From assembly GCA_964552395.1 (NCBI GenBank), contig CAZKGM010000007.1:1-64000 (forward strand): a stretch of 64,000 bases of DNA, written 5' to 3'. The stretch is from JAJDNH01 sp964552395 (lineage in GTDB: Bacteria; Acidobacteriota; Thermoanaerobaculia; Thermoanaerobaculales; Sulfomarinibacteraceae). Under the pieces are notes generated by a model. That model searched no databases. It was not told the origin of the DNA and saw only the letters and a list, made by a program, of their open reading frames with translations. Shown here one piece after another: positions 6,955 to 14,847 of this stretch. Both the position numbers and the translations under genes were made by a program. The number at the start of each line of letters is the position of its first letter. Position 1 is the first letter of the stretch.

Positions 6955-9075
6955 TTAGAAGGTGACCGTGGCCTGGTTGGAGCAGACGCTGCTGCCCGCC
7001 TCGCAAACCTGGTAGACGTAGGTGGCGCTGCCGCGCTTGTTGACGCGGTCGGTGTAGAAGCCGTCGTTGGCCGTCGTCGTGATCACCGAGCCATCGCGGT
7101 AGACGTCGACGCTGCTGCCGCTGGCGCCGCTCCACGTCAGGTCGACCCTCTGCCTGCGGTGCACCAGGTAACCGGTGGCGGTCAGGGTGATTCCCCCGCC
7201 GCCCGGCGCCGTCACGGTGACGGGCTGCGACGCGCTGTCGGAGGCGCCGCCGTTGTCGGTCGCGGTCAAGGTGACGGTGTAGGTGCCGCCGGCGCCGAAG
7301 GTGTGGCTCGGGTTCTGCGCCGTCGACGTGCCGCCATCGCCGAAGTTCCAGCTCCAGGCGGTGATCGAGCCGTCACTGTCGGTGCTGGTGTCGGTGAAGG
7401 TGCAGGCGAGGTCGGTGCAGCTGTAGGTGAACGACGCAGTGGGAGGCGTGTTGCCGGAGCCGGAGCCGACCGTGAACTCACAGACGTAGGTGTTCCACTG
7501 GTACTGGCCGGTCGAGGTGAAAACCTCGTTGGTGTGCCAGAAGGAGTCCGTGGTCGGGTTGATGGAGGTCGCCGCGTAGTCGCCGGAGCGGCCGGTGCCC
7601 TGTTGGACGCCCGATCCCGCGGCGCAGATGGTCTCGGCCGAGTCGAGGACCCCGCTGCCGCTGTTGCCGGCGGACTGGCCGGCCACCGCCGTCGACACGT
7701 AGGTGTTCGTGCTGGCGACGGCGTAGCCGATGCCGATGTCGCCGGCGGCGTTCATCGCGATGCTGGGCAGCCACCGGTACTCGCCGTCGTTGGGGCCGTA
7801 GGTGCCCTGCTGGTACAGCGACCAGGCGCCGCCGCTCTCACGCATCTCGTACCAGCGGATGCCGGCGCGCCCGTTGCCCACGTCCACCGTGTGGGCGGCG
7901 ACCATGGTGCGGTAGGTGCCGAAGTCCCGGATCTGGAGCCGGTGCATCAGCCGGTCCGAGAGCGCTTCCAGCGCGGGACCGTTGCCCGGCTGCGGGATGC
8001 ACGTCTCACGCGAGGCGGAGCACAGGTCGCTGTCGAACGGCGCGATCGGGATCGAGGCGATGTGGGTGGCGGAGGCGTTCTGGGTGCCCCAGTTGACGTC
8101 GATCTGCCAGATGTCGAACCGGCTGGTCTGCGACATGGCGGTGGCGAAGAGGGCCGGCGCCGAGCCGCTGCCGTCGAGGTCGCCCGCGACGAAGCCGAAC
8201 TGGCCGGTGCCGATGTTGAAGCCGATGAGGTTGGCCGGCGAGCCGGCGTACATGGCTGCCTTGTCCATGACACCGAGGAAGGTGCCGGCAAACGTGAAGT
8301 TCCGGCCCCGCTTCTTGAACAGGTTGGCGGTCATCGTGATGGAGCCCGAGACGATGCCGTGCTTGGGATAGTCGTCGAAGCCGATGTTGTCGAACGAGAA
8401 CTCGTAGCGGTTGTAGGCCCCGGTCGGGTCGCCCGTCTGAGAGATGGCGACGCACTGCGAGTAGCTCGCCATGCTGTCCGGGAACGCGAACTGGCTGACC
8501 AGCCAGCGGTCGGCGCCATCGTCGTAGAGAACGACCGGGTCTCCCTGGTTGTTCGCTTCGCAGTTGCCGCCCATTCCCGCCCAGAAGGCGTTGCTGGGGA
8601 ACGGTCCCAAGACGATATTGCCGCTCTTGTCGAACACCGTCGTCAGGAGGTTGATCATCTGCACGTAGTCGTTCGTACCCACCGCGCCGTCGGTGTCGGG
8701 AGGCGCCACCAGGAAGCCGAGGATGGATCCGTTGTCGTTGTTGGAGGAGCCGAAGAAGCCGCTGCTGACGGCCGTGGGACCGTTGCCCTGAGCGGCCTGC
8801 AGCAGCGCATCCCGGGTCGGGGACCCGACGCCGGGCGCCGGCTTGCCCTCGCCGCGGTAGTTGGGGACCTCACGCGGTGCGCGCGGGGTGACCGGCTTGG
8901 CGCGCGCCAGCGCGGCCGCGACCGCCAGCGACGGCAAGGGATGGTTGATGGCGTGAGCGTCGATTCTCTCCAGCGCAACGGGGTTCTGCGCCTGGACCGG
9001 CGCGGTGACGAGGGTTGCCAAGAGCGCGAAGCAGGCAACGGCGATGAGAATGTGTCTCGTGAGTTTCACGGCCAT
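6955..9075 (-). CDS. Large secreted protein with PKD domain and fibronectin-like C-terminal domain
   Basis: The product is 706 residues from the ATG at 9075, with GAAGGAGCT just upstream. A signal peptide is clear (LTRHILIAVACFALLATLV, cleavage after APVQAQ). Residues about 100-540 form one large domain, probably a beta-propeller-like repeat region (QSGDPVVLYDDGADRWLVSQF-type segments), whose family I cannot name. A PKD domain follows (about 548-630: TPPTASFTYSC to SQPVTVTA, core WNFGDGGTST). The last 75 residues form an Ig/FnIII-like domain (VDLTWSGASGSSVDVYRDG). The protein is probably extracellular or surface-bound. Several cysteine pairs suit an oxidising compartment. Confidence 0.8.
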   Translation of the reverse strand: MAVKLTRHILIAVACFALLATLVTAPVQAQNPVALERIDAHAINHPLPSLAVAAALARAKPVTPRAPREVPNYRGEGKPAPGVGSPTRDALLQAAQGNGPTAVSSGFFGSSNNDNGSILGFLVAPPDTDGAVGTNDYVQMINLLTTVFDKSGNIVLGPFPSNAFWAGMGGNCEANNQGDPVVLYDDGADRWLVSQFAFPDSMASYSQCVAISQTGDPTGAYNRYEFSFDNIGFDDYPKHGIVSGSITMTANLFKKRGRNFTFAGTFLGVMDKAAMYAGSPANLIGFNIGTGQFGFVAGDLDGSGSAPALFATAMSQTSRFDIWQIDVNWGTQNASATHIASIPIAPFDSDLCSASRETCIPQPGNGPALEALSDRLMHRLQIRDFGTYRTMVAAHTVDVGNGRAGIRWYEMRESGGAWSLYQQGTYGPNDGEYRWLPSIAMNAAGDIGIGYAVASTNTYVSTAVAGQSAGNSGSGVLDSAETICAAGSGVQQGTGRSGDYAATSINPTTDSFWHTNEVFTSTGQYQWNTYVCEFTVGSGSGNTPPTASFTYSCTDLACTFTDTSTDSDGSITAWSWNFGDGGTSTAQNPSHTFGAGGTYTVTLTATDNGGASDSASQPVTVTAPGGGGITLTATGYLVHRRQRVDLTWSGASGSSVDVYRDGSVITTTANDGFYTDRVNKRGSATYVYQVCEAGSSVCSNQATVTF

Positions 9076-9279
9076 AGCTCCTTCCTCGATATGGGCCTTC
9101 GTTCTGTTGTGGGCTACCAATTCTTACTGAGAACTAGACTCAGAAAGCTACCATGCGAGAGAACCCCTCGTCAAGGCCGGTTGGTTGCTCAAGCGGTGTC
9201 GTCTATCACCTTCTGACTGTCTCGTACCGGCGCACGACTGGTTGCCGCCTTGCAACGCACCGGGCTCTTACTTCTTTGG

Positions 9280-9381
9280 TGGGGGCAGGCGTCTCGCCTG
9301 CTCGGGAGGGAGGTTGCCTGCAGCAGACTGGCCGGAGACGTTGGAACCCACCCATCCCGGCGGGCAGGAAGCCCGCCGGCA
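9280..9381. repeat. REP-like double hairpin, diverged copy C
   Basis: The left hairpin is GGCAGGCG-TCT-CGCCTGCT and the right hairpin is GGCGGGC-AGGAA-GCCCGCC, about 65 bp apart. The organisation matches the 111-bp elements at 3597-3707 and 5179-5289, but the linker has diverged. It lies in the 480-bp stretch between the secreted PKD gene and the GntR gene, where I see no gene. Confidence 0.65.
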
Positions 9382-9510
9382 AGAACGAGCGGCGCCTTGG
9401 AGAGGGAACCGTGGCCGATCCACCGCCGCCCGCCTACCGACTTGCCTCGAGCCTCCCTGTCCAACCCTGTGCGTCCTGACCCGTCCTGGATAGGCCGATC
9501 CGGGCTGGTC

Positions 9511-9560
9511 TTGACAGGAAGAAGACGCGAATGTACATTGTCTGCAGACAGCAGACAATG
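9511..9560 (+). promoter_or_regulatory. Promoter with overlapping 10-bp palindromic operator for the GntR gene
   Basis: The -35 is TTGACA (9511-9516), the spacer 17 bp and the -10 TACATT (9534-9539). A perfect inverted repeat CATTGTCTGC-agaca-GCAGACAATG (9536-9560) overlaps the -10, the start point and the ATG of the GntR gene at 9558. This is the expected geometry for self-repression. The 5' leader would be only about 12 nt and has no Shine-Dalgarno. Confidence 0.75.
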
Positions 9561-9977
9561 GCTGCAACCACCCCCATCCTCCGCATCGATCTCAGCTCCC
9601 AGGTGCCGGTCTATCGGCAGATTGCGAGCGGTCTGAGGATCCTCCTGGTCGGGGGTGGGCTGCCGGCTGGGAGCCGGCTTCCGACCACCCGCGAGCTCGC
9701 CATGGACCTCGGAGTCCATCGCAACACGGTGGCCGAGGCGTACAGGATCCTCGCCGACGAGGGGTGGCTGGAGCTGCGCCGCCGGCATGGCGCAACGGTG
9801 CTCGACCGCCGCCGCCCGGCTTCGGGCCCCGAAGCGCGTGCCCGCTGGACGCGCAGGCTGGAGGGCCTGGTCGCAGAGGGCCTGGCGGACGGCCAGTCCG
9901 TCGAGGCTCTCGCGAGCGCGCTGGAAGCAGCGTGTGATGCGCTGCGAGAGGGTCGGCGGCTCGCGGAGGAAACGTGA
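9558..9977 (+). CDS. GntR-family (YtrA-type) transcriptional regulator
   Basis: The product is 139 residues. The winged-helix GntR domain occupies residues about 8-78 (VPVYRQIASGLRI, then LPTTRELAMDLGVHRNTVAEAYRILADEGWLE). The short C-terminal helical part, without a large effector domain, is typical of the YtrA subfamily. These regulators usually repress a neighbouring membrane-protein or ABC-transporter operon. Here the partner is the DUF1648 membrane gene 55 bp downstream. The start codon lies inside the palindromic operator. Confidence 0.85.
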   Translation: MAATTPILRIDLSSQVPVYRQIASGLRILLVGGGLPAGSRLPTTRELAMDLGVHRNTVAEAYRILADEGWLELRRRHGATVLDRRRPASGPEARARWTRRLEGLVAEGLADGQSVEALASALEAACDALREGRRLAEET

Positions 9978-10032
9978 TCGTACCTGGAAGCCATCGCCCG
10001 TAGCTTTTGCACCGCGAAGAGGGAGAACGCCC

Positions 10033-11121
10033 ATGAGCCCAGCCGCCTCAATGACCTTCGAGCTTTTCACCGTTGGCATCTTGCTGATTGTCGGGTTCCT
10101 CTTCGCTGCGATGCCACGTCTGACGCGGCCCAGCCTGTACTTCGCCGTCACCGTCCATCCGAGCTTCCGCGACAGCGCTGAGGGCCGCCGCGCGCTCATT
10201 CGCTACAGGACCACGGTGGTCGCCGGCACGGTGGTGTGCACGGTGCTGGCGTTCCTGCTCCGGCCGGGTGTCCATCCCTTCGACGGGGCGGGGCTTCTCC
10301 TGATGCTGGTCGGGATTTCTCTGGCTGCTTTCCTGGCGGCTCGGCGGATGGTCCTGCCGAGCTCCCAGGAGCCGACTCCCCAGCGCGACGCGGAGCTGGT
10401 GGGGCGCCGCACGCGCCTTCCCGGCGGCGTACCGCTGCAGTCCCTCCCGTTCGCGCTGCTGGCGGCGGTCGCCGGTCTCCTCCTCCTCCGGTGGGGCGAC
10501 ATTCCGGCCCGCTTTCCCGTTCACTGGGGGATGAACGGCCAACCCAACGGCTGGGCCGACAGGACCGTCGCCGGGGTCTTTGGCCCGGTGCTGACCGGTG
10601 TGGTTGTCTGTAGCCTGCTGCTGGTGGTCGCGTGGGGGATCACCCGGTGGTCTCGCAGACCGGCCGCCACAGGCCCGTTGGCGGAGCGAGGGGTCCGGTT
10701 TCAGCAGCTGACGCGGTGGGTGCTCCTGGCGGCGGAGCTCTTCCTCGCGGCGGTCACCGGGTGCGTGGCGCTGCTTCCCTGCCTGCCGTCACACGACCCG
10801 GAGATGACGGCCGCCGTGATCTCGGTTTTGACGTTGCTCGGAGTGGCGGCTGTGGTCGCGGTCATGGTGAGAGCCGGTCAGGGCGGCTCGCGGCTGGCGG
10901 CTTCACGGGTGGCGAACGGAGCCGCGGAGGAGAGCCTCGGCGATCGCAGCGCCGACCACTTCTGGAAAGCGGGACTGTTCTACGTCAACCCGGACGATCC
11001 GGCTTTGTTCGTGGAGAAGCGGTTCGGGATCGGCTACACGCTCAACTTCGGCAACCTGTGGGCGTGGGTGATTCTCTCCCTGGTGATCGTCGTTCCTGTG
11101 GCCATCGGCGTGCTGGTTTGA
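10033..11121 (+). CDS. DUF1648 / DUF5808 multi-span membrane protein
   Basis: The product is 362 residues from an ATG with AGAGGGAG upstream. It has about eight hydrophobic segments. A DUF1648 motif lies near residues 165-185 (FPVHWGMNGQPNGWADR). The C-terminus carries the DUF5808-like signature FWKAGLFYVNPDDPALFVEKRFGIGYTLNFGN before a last helix. In Firmicutes, DUF1648 proteins sit next to YtrA-type or SdpR-type regulators (SdpI is a DUF1648 immunity protein). An envelope-stress or immunity role is therefore possible but unproven. It is very likely co-transcribed with the GntR gene. Confidence 0.8.
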   Translation: MSPAASMTFELFTVGILLIVGFLFAAMPRLTRPSLYFAVTVHPSFRDSAEGRRALIRYRTTVVAGTVVCTVLAFLLRPGVHPFDGAGLLLMLVGISLAAFLAARRMVLPSSQEPTPQRDAELVGRRTRLPGGVPLQSLPFALLAAVAGLLLLRWGDIPARFPVHWGMNGQPNGWADRTVAGVFGPVLTGVVVCSLLLVVAWGITRWSRRPAATGPLAERGVRFQQLTRWVLLAAELFLAAVTGCVALLPCLPSHDPEMTAAVISVLTLLGVAAVVAVMVRAGQGGSRLAASRVANGAAEESLGDRSADHFWKAGLFYVNPDDPALFVEKRFGIGYTLNFGNLWAWVILSLVIVVPVAIGVLV

Positions 11122-11194
11122 CCGCTGCTGACCGGGTGCCGCGAGCCGGTCTTAGCGGCTGTTGAATCGCGGTGTCCGGCAAAGCGCGTCCACC

Positions 11195-11458
11195 TTACCG
11201 CGCGACTCTCAGCTCCAGTCGCGCACCACAGGCCTCGATCCAGCGCCGCATGAGATCGACGGTGGGGTTCGATGACCACTGCTCGGCGCGGGAGACGGCC
11301 TGTTGGGTGATGCCCAGGCGCTCCGCCAGCTCCCGTTGCGAGAGCGCCGCGTCGGTGCGCGCCTGCCGCAGCAGGTAGCCGGGCACGTCGGTCTCCCACC
11401 GGGGGAGCTTCCCCCACCTCCGGAGAGCGCTCCACTCGGCGAACGAGCGGGGCCGCGC
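11195..11458 (-). pseudogene. XRE-family HTH paralogue, 5'-truncated
   Basis: These 87 codons are nearly identical to residues 24-109 of the XRE protein at 3971-4300 (RPRSFAEWSALRRWGKLP, then the HTH and RRWIEACGARLELRVAR). The first 23 residues and the nucleotidyltransferase partner are absent. The sequence changes abruptly at about 11458 into a plus-strand DUF748 fragment. An internal ATG at 11386 could still allow translation of the 63-residue HTH. Confidence 0.7.
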
Positions 11459-11997
11459 CCGGCACGGCGACCCTCGCCGACGCCGCGCGCGGCAGCCTCG
11501 ACACGCTGGCGAAGATGCTCTACGAGCGGCCCGCCCTGCGCCTCGACATCACCCGGCGCGTCGACGAGGCCGCCGACCGCGACGGCTTGCGGCAGCTCCG
11601 GCTGGAGCAGGCCCTCAAGCGCGAGAAGCTTGACGAGATCGTCAAGAAGGGCGGCAGCGTCACGTCGATCGACACCGTCACGGTGGAGCCCGCCGAGTAC
11701 GACACGTACCTGGAGCGCGCCTACAAGTACGGCAAGCTCTCCAAGCCCCGCAACTTCCTCGGCATTGCCAAGAAGGAGCCGCCGGAGGAGATGAAGCGCC
11801 TGCTGCTCGCGAGCTTCGAGCTCAGCGCCGACGACCTCCGCCAGCTCGCCGACGAGCGCGCCCGGGCGGTGCAGAGCTACCTGGTGCAGACCGGCAAGGT
11901 CACCGCCGACCGCCTCTTCATCGCCGGGGCGTCGGCCGCCTCACCCGCGGGCAAGGACAAGGGCCCGGACACCCGCGTCGACCTGTCGCTGAAGTGA
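11459..11997 (+). pseudogene. C-terminal fragment of a DUF748 (AsmA-like) protein
   Basis: The open frame starts without a start codon at the junction and reads GTATLADAARGSLDTLAKMLYERPALRLDI..., the usual C-terminal region of DUF748 proteins, which are large envelope proteins of a thousand or so residues. It ends RVDLSLK. An internal ATG (11515) leaves 160 residues. Most of the gene is missing, so this is a remnant created by a rearrangement or a chimeric join at about 11458. Confidence 0.65.
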
Positions 11998-12119
11998 GTC
12001 TCCAGGCCGCTGCCACGATGACCCTGTTCATCCTGACTCTAGCCGTCGAGGGTCTGGCAGTGATTCGGAAGCAGCTCGCGTAGCGAATCGCTATGGAAAC
12101 ACGTGGCGGCGATTGCACC

Positions 12120-12265
12120 CTTCCCCGGAGCGCGGTCCACCAGCGTCCTCCGGGTGGACGTGGCCGAGCTTCTCGCGTCTTGCCTCCCGGGCGGGCGGGA
12201 CCTCCTCGCCTTCTCACTTCCTTACTTGCTCACCTCCCCAGTGGGCGGGGATCCTCCGTCACTCC
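12120..12265. repeat. Intergenic mosaic repeat, copy 2
   Basis: Between two convergent genes lie TCCTCCGGGTGG, GCGTCTTGCCTCCCGGGCGG and CTCACTTCCTTACTTGCTCAC, modules shared with the blocks at 3776-3970 and 36636-36770. No gene is seen from 11998 to 12266. Confidence 0.45.
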
Positions 12266-12266
12266 G

Positions 12267-13205
12267 TCACGTGGTCGTCGTCGCGGTTCCCTCCGGCGGC
12301 GCAGGGTTCGCCGGACGGCCGCTGGAGAGCTCCTGGATCACGGCCTCCAGGTCGGTGTTGAACTCCTGGGGCTTCTCCATGAACAGGAAGTGGCCGACGC
12401 CGTCCATGGTGACGACGTCGAAGTCGGCGTGGTAGACGCGGTTGCCCTCCACGTTGGTGGGGTGGGCCGTGGAGTTGATGCAGCGAATTGGAATCTCCGG
12501 CGGGACCGCGGTGAGCGCGGCCGCCAGGTCGTAGTCGATGAACTGGCGCATCAGGGCGACGCCCACCTCCGGCGGTCCCGAGCACATACCGCCGGCGACC
12601 TTCTCCAGCAATGCCGGCTCCGCGTCCTTCGGGAACATCGAGGCAACGAAGCCACGGCAGGTTCCCGGGAAGTCCTTCTCCATCGCGTCCAGGAAGGGCT
12701 GCATCTGCTTAGGGTCCCACTTCTGGTCGGCATCCTGGAGGGTGTCAACGCCGACCACGCCGATCACCTTCTCGGGCATCAGGCGCGCGGCCTCGAGCGC
12801 GACCGGGCCGCCCATCGAGTGGCCGACCAGGATCACCTTGTCGAGGCCGAGCTTGTTGACCACCGCCGCGACGTCGCCGCCGAACGCCTTCAGCGGCCAG
12901 CCCGGGCGGTTCATCCCCGACCGGCCGTGACCGCCCAGGTCGAGGGTGACGACCGTGCAGCGCGGGGCGAAGGCGTCCACCTGCGCCGCCCAGTACGTCT
13001 GGTCGCACATCCAGCCGTGGATGAAGACCAGCGCCGGCGAGCCGCTGCCGGCGACGGTGTAGGCGATTGGCACGCCGTCGGAAGCGGTGGCCGTGCCCGG
13101 ACCGGTCGGCGGTGCGGGCGGCGCCGGTGAGGGCGCCGGCGCCTGAGTCGAGGGTCCGCATCCGAGGGCGGCGACAAGGGCGATCAGAAACGCGGCTTTC
13201 TTCAT
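12267..13205 (-). CDS. Alpha/beta hydrolase lipoprotein
   Basis: The product is 312 residues. A lipoprotein signal peptide ends in LVAALGC (lipid-modified Cys at residue 16), followed by a Pro/Ala-rich linker to about residue 40. The hydrolase domain shows the oxyanion segment FIHGWMCD, the nucleophile elbow GHSMGG (Ser about 128) and the catalytic His in GVGHFLFMEKP near the C-terminus. The product should be anchored in the envelope and cleave esters or amides of unknown identity. The gene is convergent with the DUF748 remnant and divergent from the gene at 13420. Confidence 0.85.
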   Translation of the reverse strand: MKKAAFLIALVAALGCGPSTQAPAPSPAPPAPPTGPGTATASDGVPIAYTVAGSGSPALVFIHGWMCDQTYWAAQVDAFAPRCTVVTLDLGGHGRSGMNRPGWPLKAFGGDVAAVVNKLGLDKVILVGHSMGGPVALEAARLMPEKVIGVVGVDTLQDADQKWDPKQMQPFLDAMEKDFPGTCRGFVASMFPKDAEPALLEKVAGGMCSGPPEVGVALMRQFIDYDLAAALTAVPPEIPIRCINSTAHPTNVEGNRVYHADFDVVTMDGVGHFLFMEKPQEFNTDLEAVIQELSSGRPANPAPPEGTATTTT

Positions 13206-13419
13206 CGTGCTGTCCTCCGTGATGAGATCAGCTCATGGTAGCGCGTCTGCTGGCGATTGGCGCAGCGAATTGGCAGGGGTGCTATTCTTGGGGCACTGAC
13301 AGCGCCGGAATTTGAGGAAAATCAGGTGCACACTGGGGTGTACCTGAGGCGTTGCCGCCGCGAGCTGGCGGTCGGTGAGCCGACAGACGCCGGCGAAGAG
13401 CGCGGCGCAAGGAGGAAGC

Positions 13420-14073
13420 ATGAAGCTCAGACCCCTCGTCCTGTTGGCCGGGATCGCACTGGTGAGCGCTCTCCTGCAGGCGCCGCCCGCGGTCTCATCC
13501 GAAGGCAACCAGATCGCCGTCCCGTGCAAGAGCCTCGACGCCACGATCACCTTCACCGTGCAACGGTCGGGGGACGACTTGGTCCTGACCGTGCAACTCC
13601 CCTGCAAGCTCGCAGCGTGCCTCGTGCACGAGGAGTGGAGTGCGAACGTCGGCTTCTACCTCGACACCGATGCCAATCGGGCAACCGGTTCGAAGGGCGA
13701 CGAGATGCTCGAGCCGGGAAGCGCCGGCGCCGAGTACCGGATCTACGCCACGCAGGTGACCACTCCGGTGGCGCAGGACGCCGAGGGCAACTGGATCAGC
13801 AAGCCCAAGCTCCTCGCGGCCATCGACAAGGGCGATGATTCAGCGGAGCTTCCCGAGGGCTACCACCCGAAGTGGGAAATCAAGGTGGGCGAAGAGTTCC
13901 AGCCGGTGGACTGGGTGAGCCCGCAGGACTCCGACACCCTGCGCTTGGTGGCGCCACTGTCCGTTTTCGGGCTCAAGGCCGGCGCCACGATCCGCGTTGC
14001 CGCCACCGCCCCGAACTGCAACGTGAGCTTCCCCTACACGGCGACGGGAAAGGCGACGATCACGCTCAACTGA
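13420..14073 (+). CDS. Small exported protein of unknown function
   Basis: The product is 217 residues, with CAAGGAGGAAGC directly upstream of the ATG. The signal peptide is LRPLVLLAGIALVSALLQAPPAVSS. The mature part is rich in beta-strand patterns and has cysteines at about 36, 61, 66 and 201, which could form disulfides. The segment NVGFYLDTDANRATGSKGDEML resembles the calcium-coordinating strand of DOMON/CBM9-like domains, but that is a weak resemblance. It ends two bases before the convergent DUF309 gene. Confidence 0.65.
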   Translation: MKLRPLVLLAGIALVSALLQAPPAVSSEGNQIAVPCKSLDATITFTVQRSGDDLVLTVQLPCKLAACLVHEEWSANVGFYLDTDANRATGSKGDEMLEPGSAGAEYRIYATQVTTPVAQDAEGNWISKPKLLAAIDKGDDSAELPEGYHPKWEIKVGEEFQPVDWVSPQDSDTLRLVAPLSVFGLKAGATIRVAATAPNCNVSFPYTATGKATITLN

Positions 14074-14075
14074 CG

Positions 14076-14630
14076 TCAGGGCTCGCGCTTCGTTCCGTCC
14101 CGCCCGAAGCCCACGGGGTCCACGCCGACGAGACGGATGAGGGGGTAGGAGTCGCGGCGGCCGGCCAGGTAGTCGCGGGCGCCGCTCTCGAGCTCGCGGA
14201 TGTCGACGCCCATGTACAGGTCGGGGAGCGTGGCGAGGCGCGCAAGGCCGGCGCGCGCCTGCTTCGCAGCCGCCGTCTCGTCGCCGCGGAAGCGGTGCAG
14301 CCAGGCCGCCTCGACCTGGATAAGGCCCTGCAGGAACTGCCCCTGGCTGCTGCCGTGACCGACCGAGTGCCAGATCTCCTCGAGGACCTCGTGGCTCTCC
14401 CACCAGAAGGCGAAGTTGTAGCAGTCGATGCCGAAAAGGTAGGTCGGCGCCGACGGCCACTGCTCGGGCGGGAACGGTTTCGGCCGCGGCGCCGGGCTGC
14501 GGTAGGAGTGGCCGTGGGGGTTGCGCAGGGGGTGGGGTGCGAGACCGGGGATGAAGCGATAGCCGGGGAACGGCCGCGACGAGTAGCGGGGCCAGTCGGG
14601 ATCCGCAGCCACCGGCTGCCGCGTTACCAA
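14076..14630 (-). CDS. DUF309 family protein
   Basis: The product is 184 residues. The DUF309 core lies at about 68-130 with YNFAFWWESHEVLEEIWHSVG and QGLIQVEAAWLH, an all-helical metal-binding-like fold of unknown function. The first 60 residues are Pro-rich. The frame opens at a TTG (14630); an in-frame GTG about 18 bp on is an alternative, so the start is uncertain. It is convergent with the exported-protein gene and just 2 bp from it. Confidence 0.75.
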   Translation of the reverse strand: MVTRQPVAADPDWPRYSSRPFPGYRFIPGLAPHPLRNPHGHSYRSPAPRPKPFPPEQWPSAPTYLFGIDCYNFAFWWESHEVLEEIWHSVGHGSSQGQFLQGLIQVEAAWLHRFRGDETAAAKQARAGLARLATLPDLYMGVDIRELESGARDYLAGRRDSYPLIRLVGVDPVGFGRDGTKREP

Positions 14631-14847
14631 GACGGACCTCGGCCGAGGTAACGGGAGGCGTCTTCGCCGCGTGGAGCCTCGCTCACTTCCACGTCGTGAT
14701 AGTAGCGATCCACGTTGTCGTTGGCCACTGATGGTGCGCCGTTGTCACCTGTCGTCAAGTATCGCCTGATGTTGTCTCAGGAGCCCTTGCGTCGTGAGCT
14801 GCAGGAGAGTAGCTTGGAAGACAACAACAGGGAACACGGAGGTTGTC

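Noticed and set aside
6934..9216. 760-codon plus-strand open frame opposite the secreted PKD protein gene
   Set aside because: It is an antisense shadow: low-complexity Arg/Gly/Val/Asp composition, while the minus strand has a signal peptide, a PKD domain, a ribosome-binding site and a terminator.
12018..12083. 21-codon hydrophobic peptide frame (MTLFILTLAVEGLAVIRKQLA)
   Set aside because: No ribosome-binding site or conserved context; it could be chance in an intergenic stretch.
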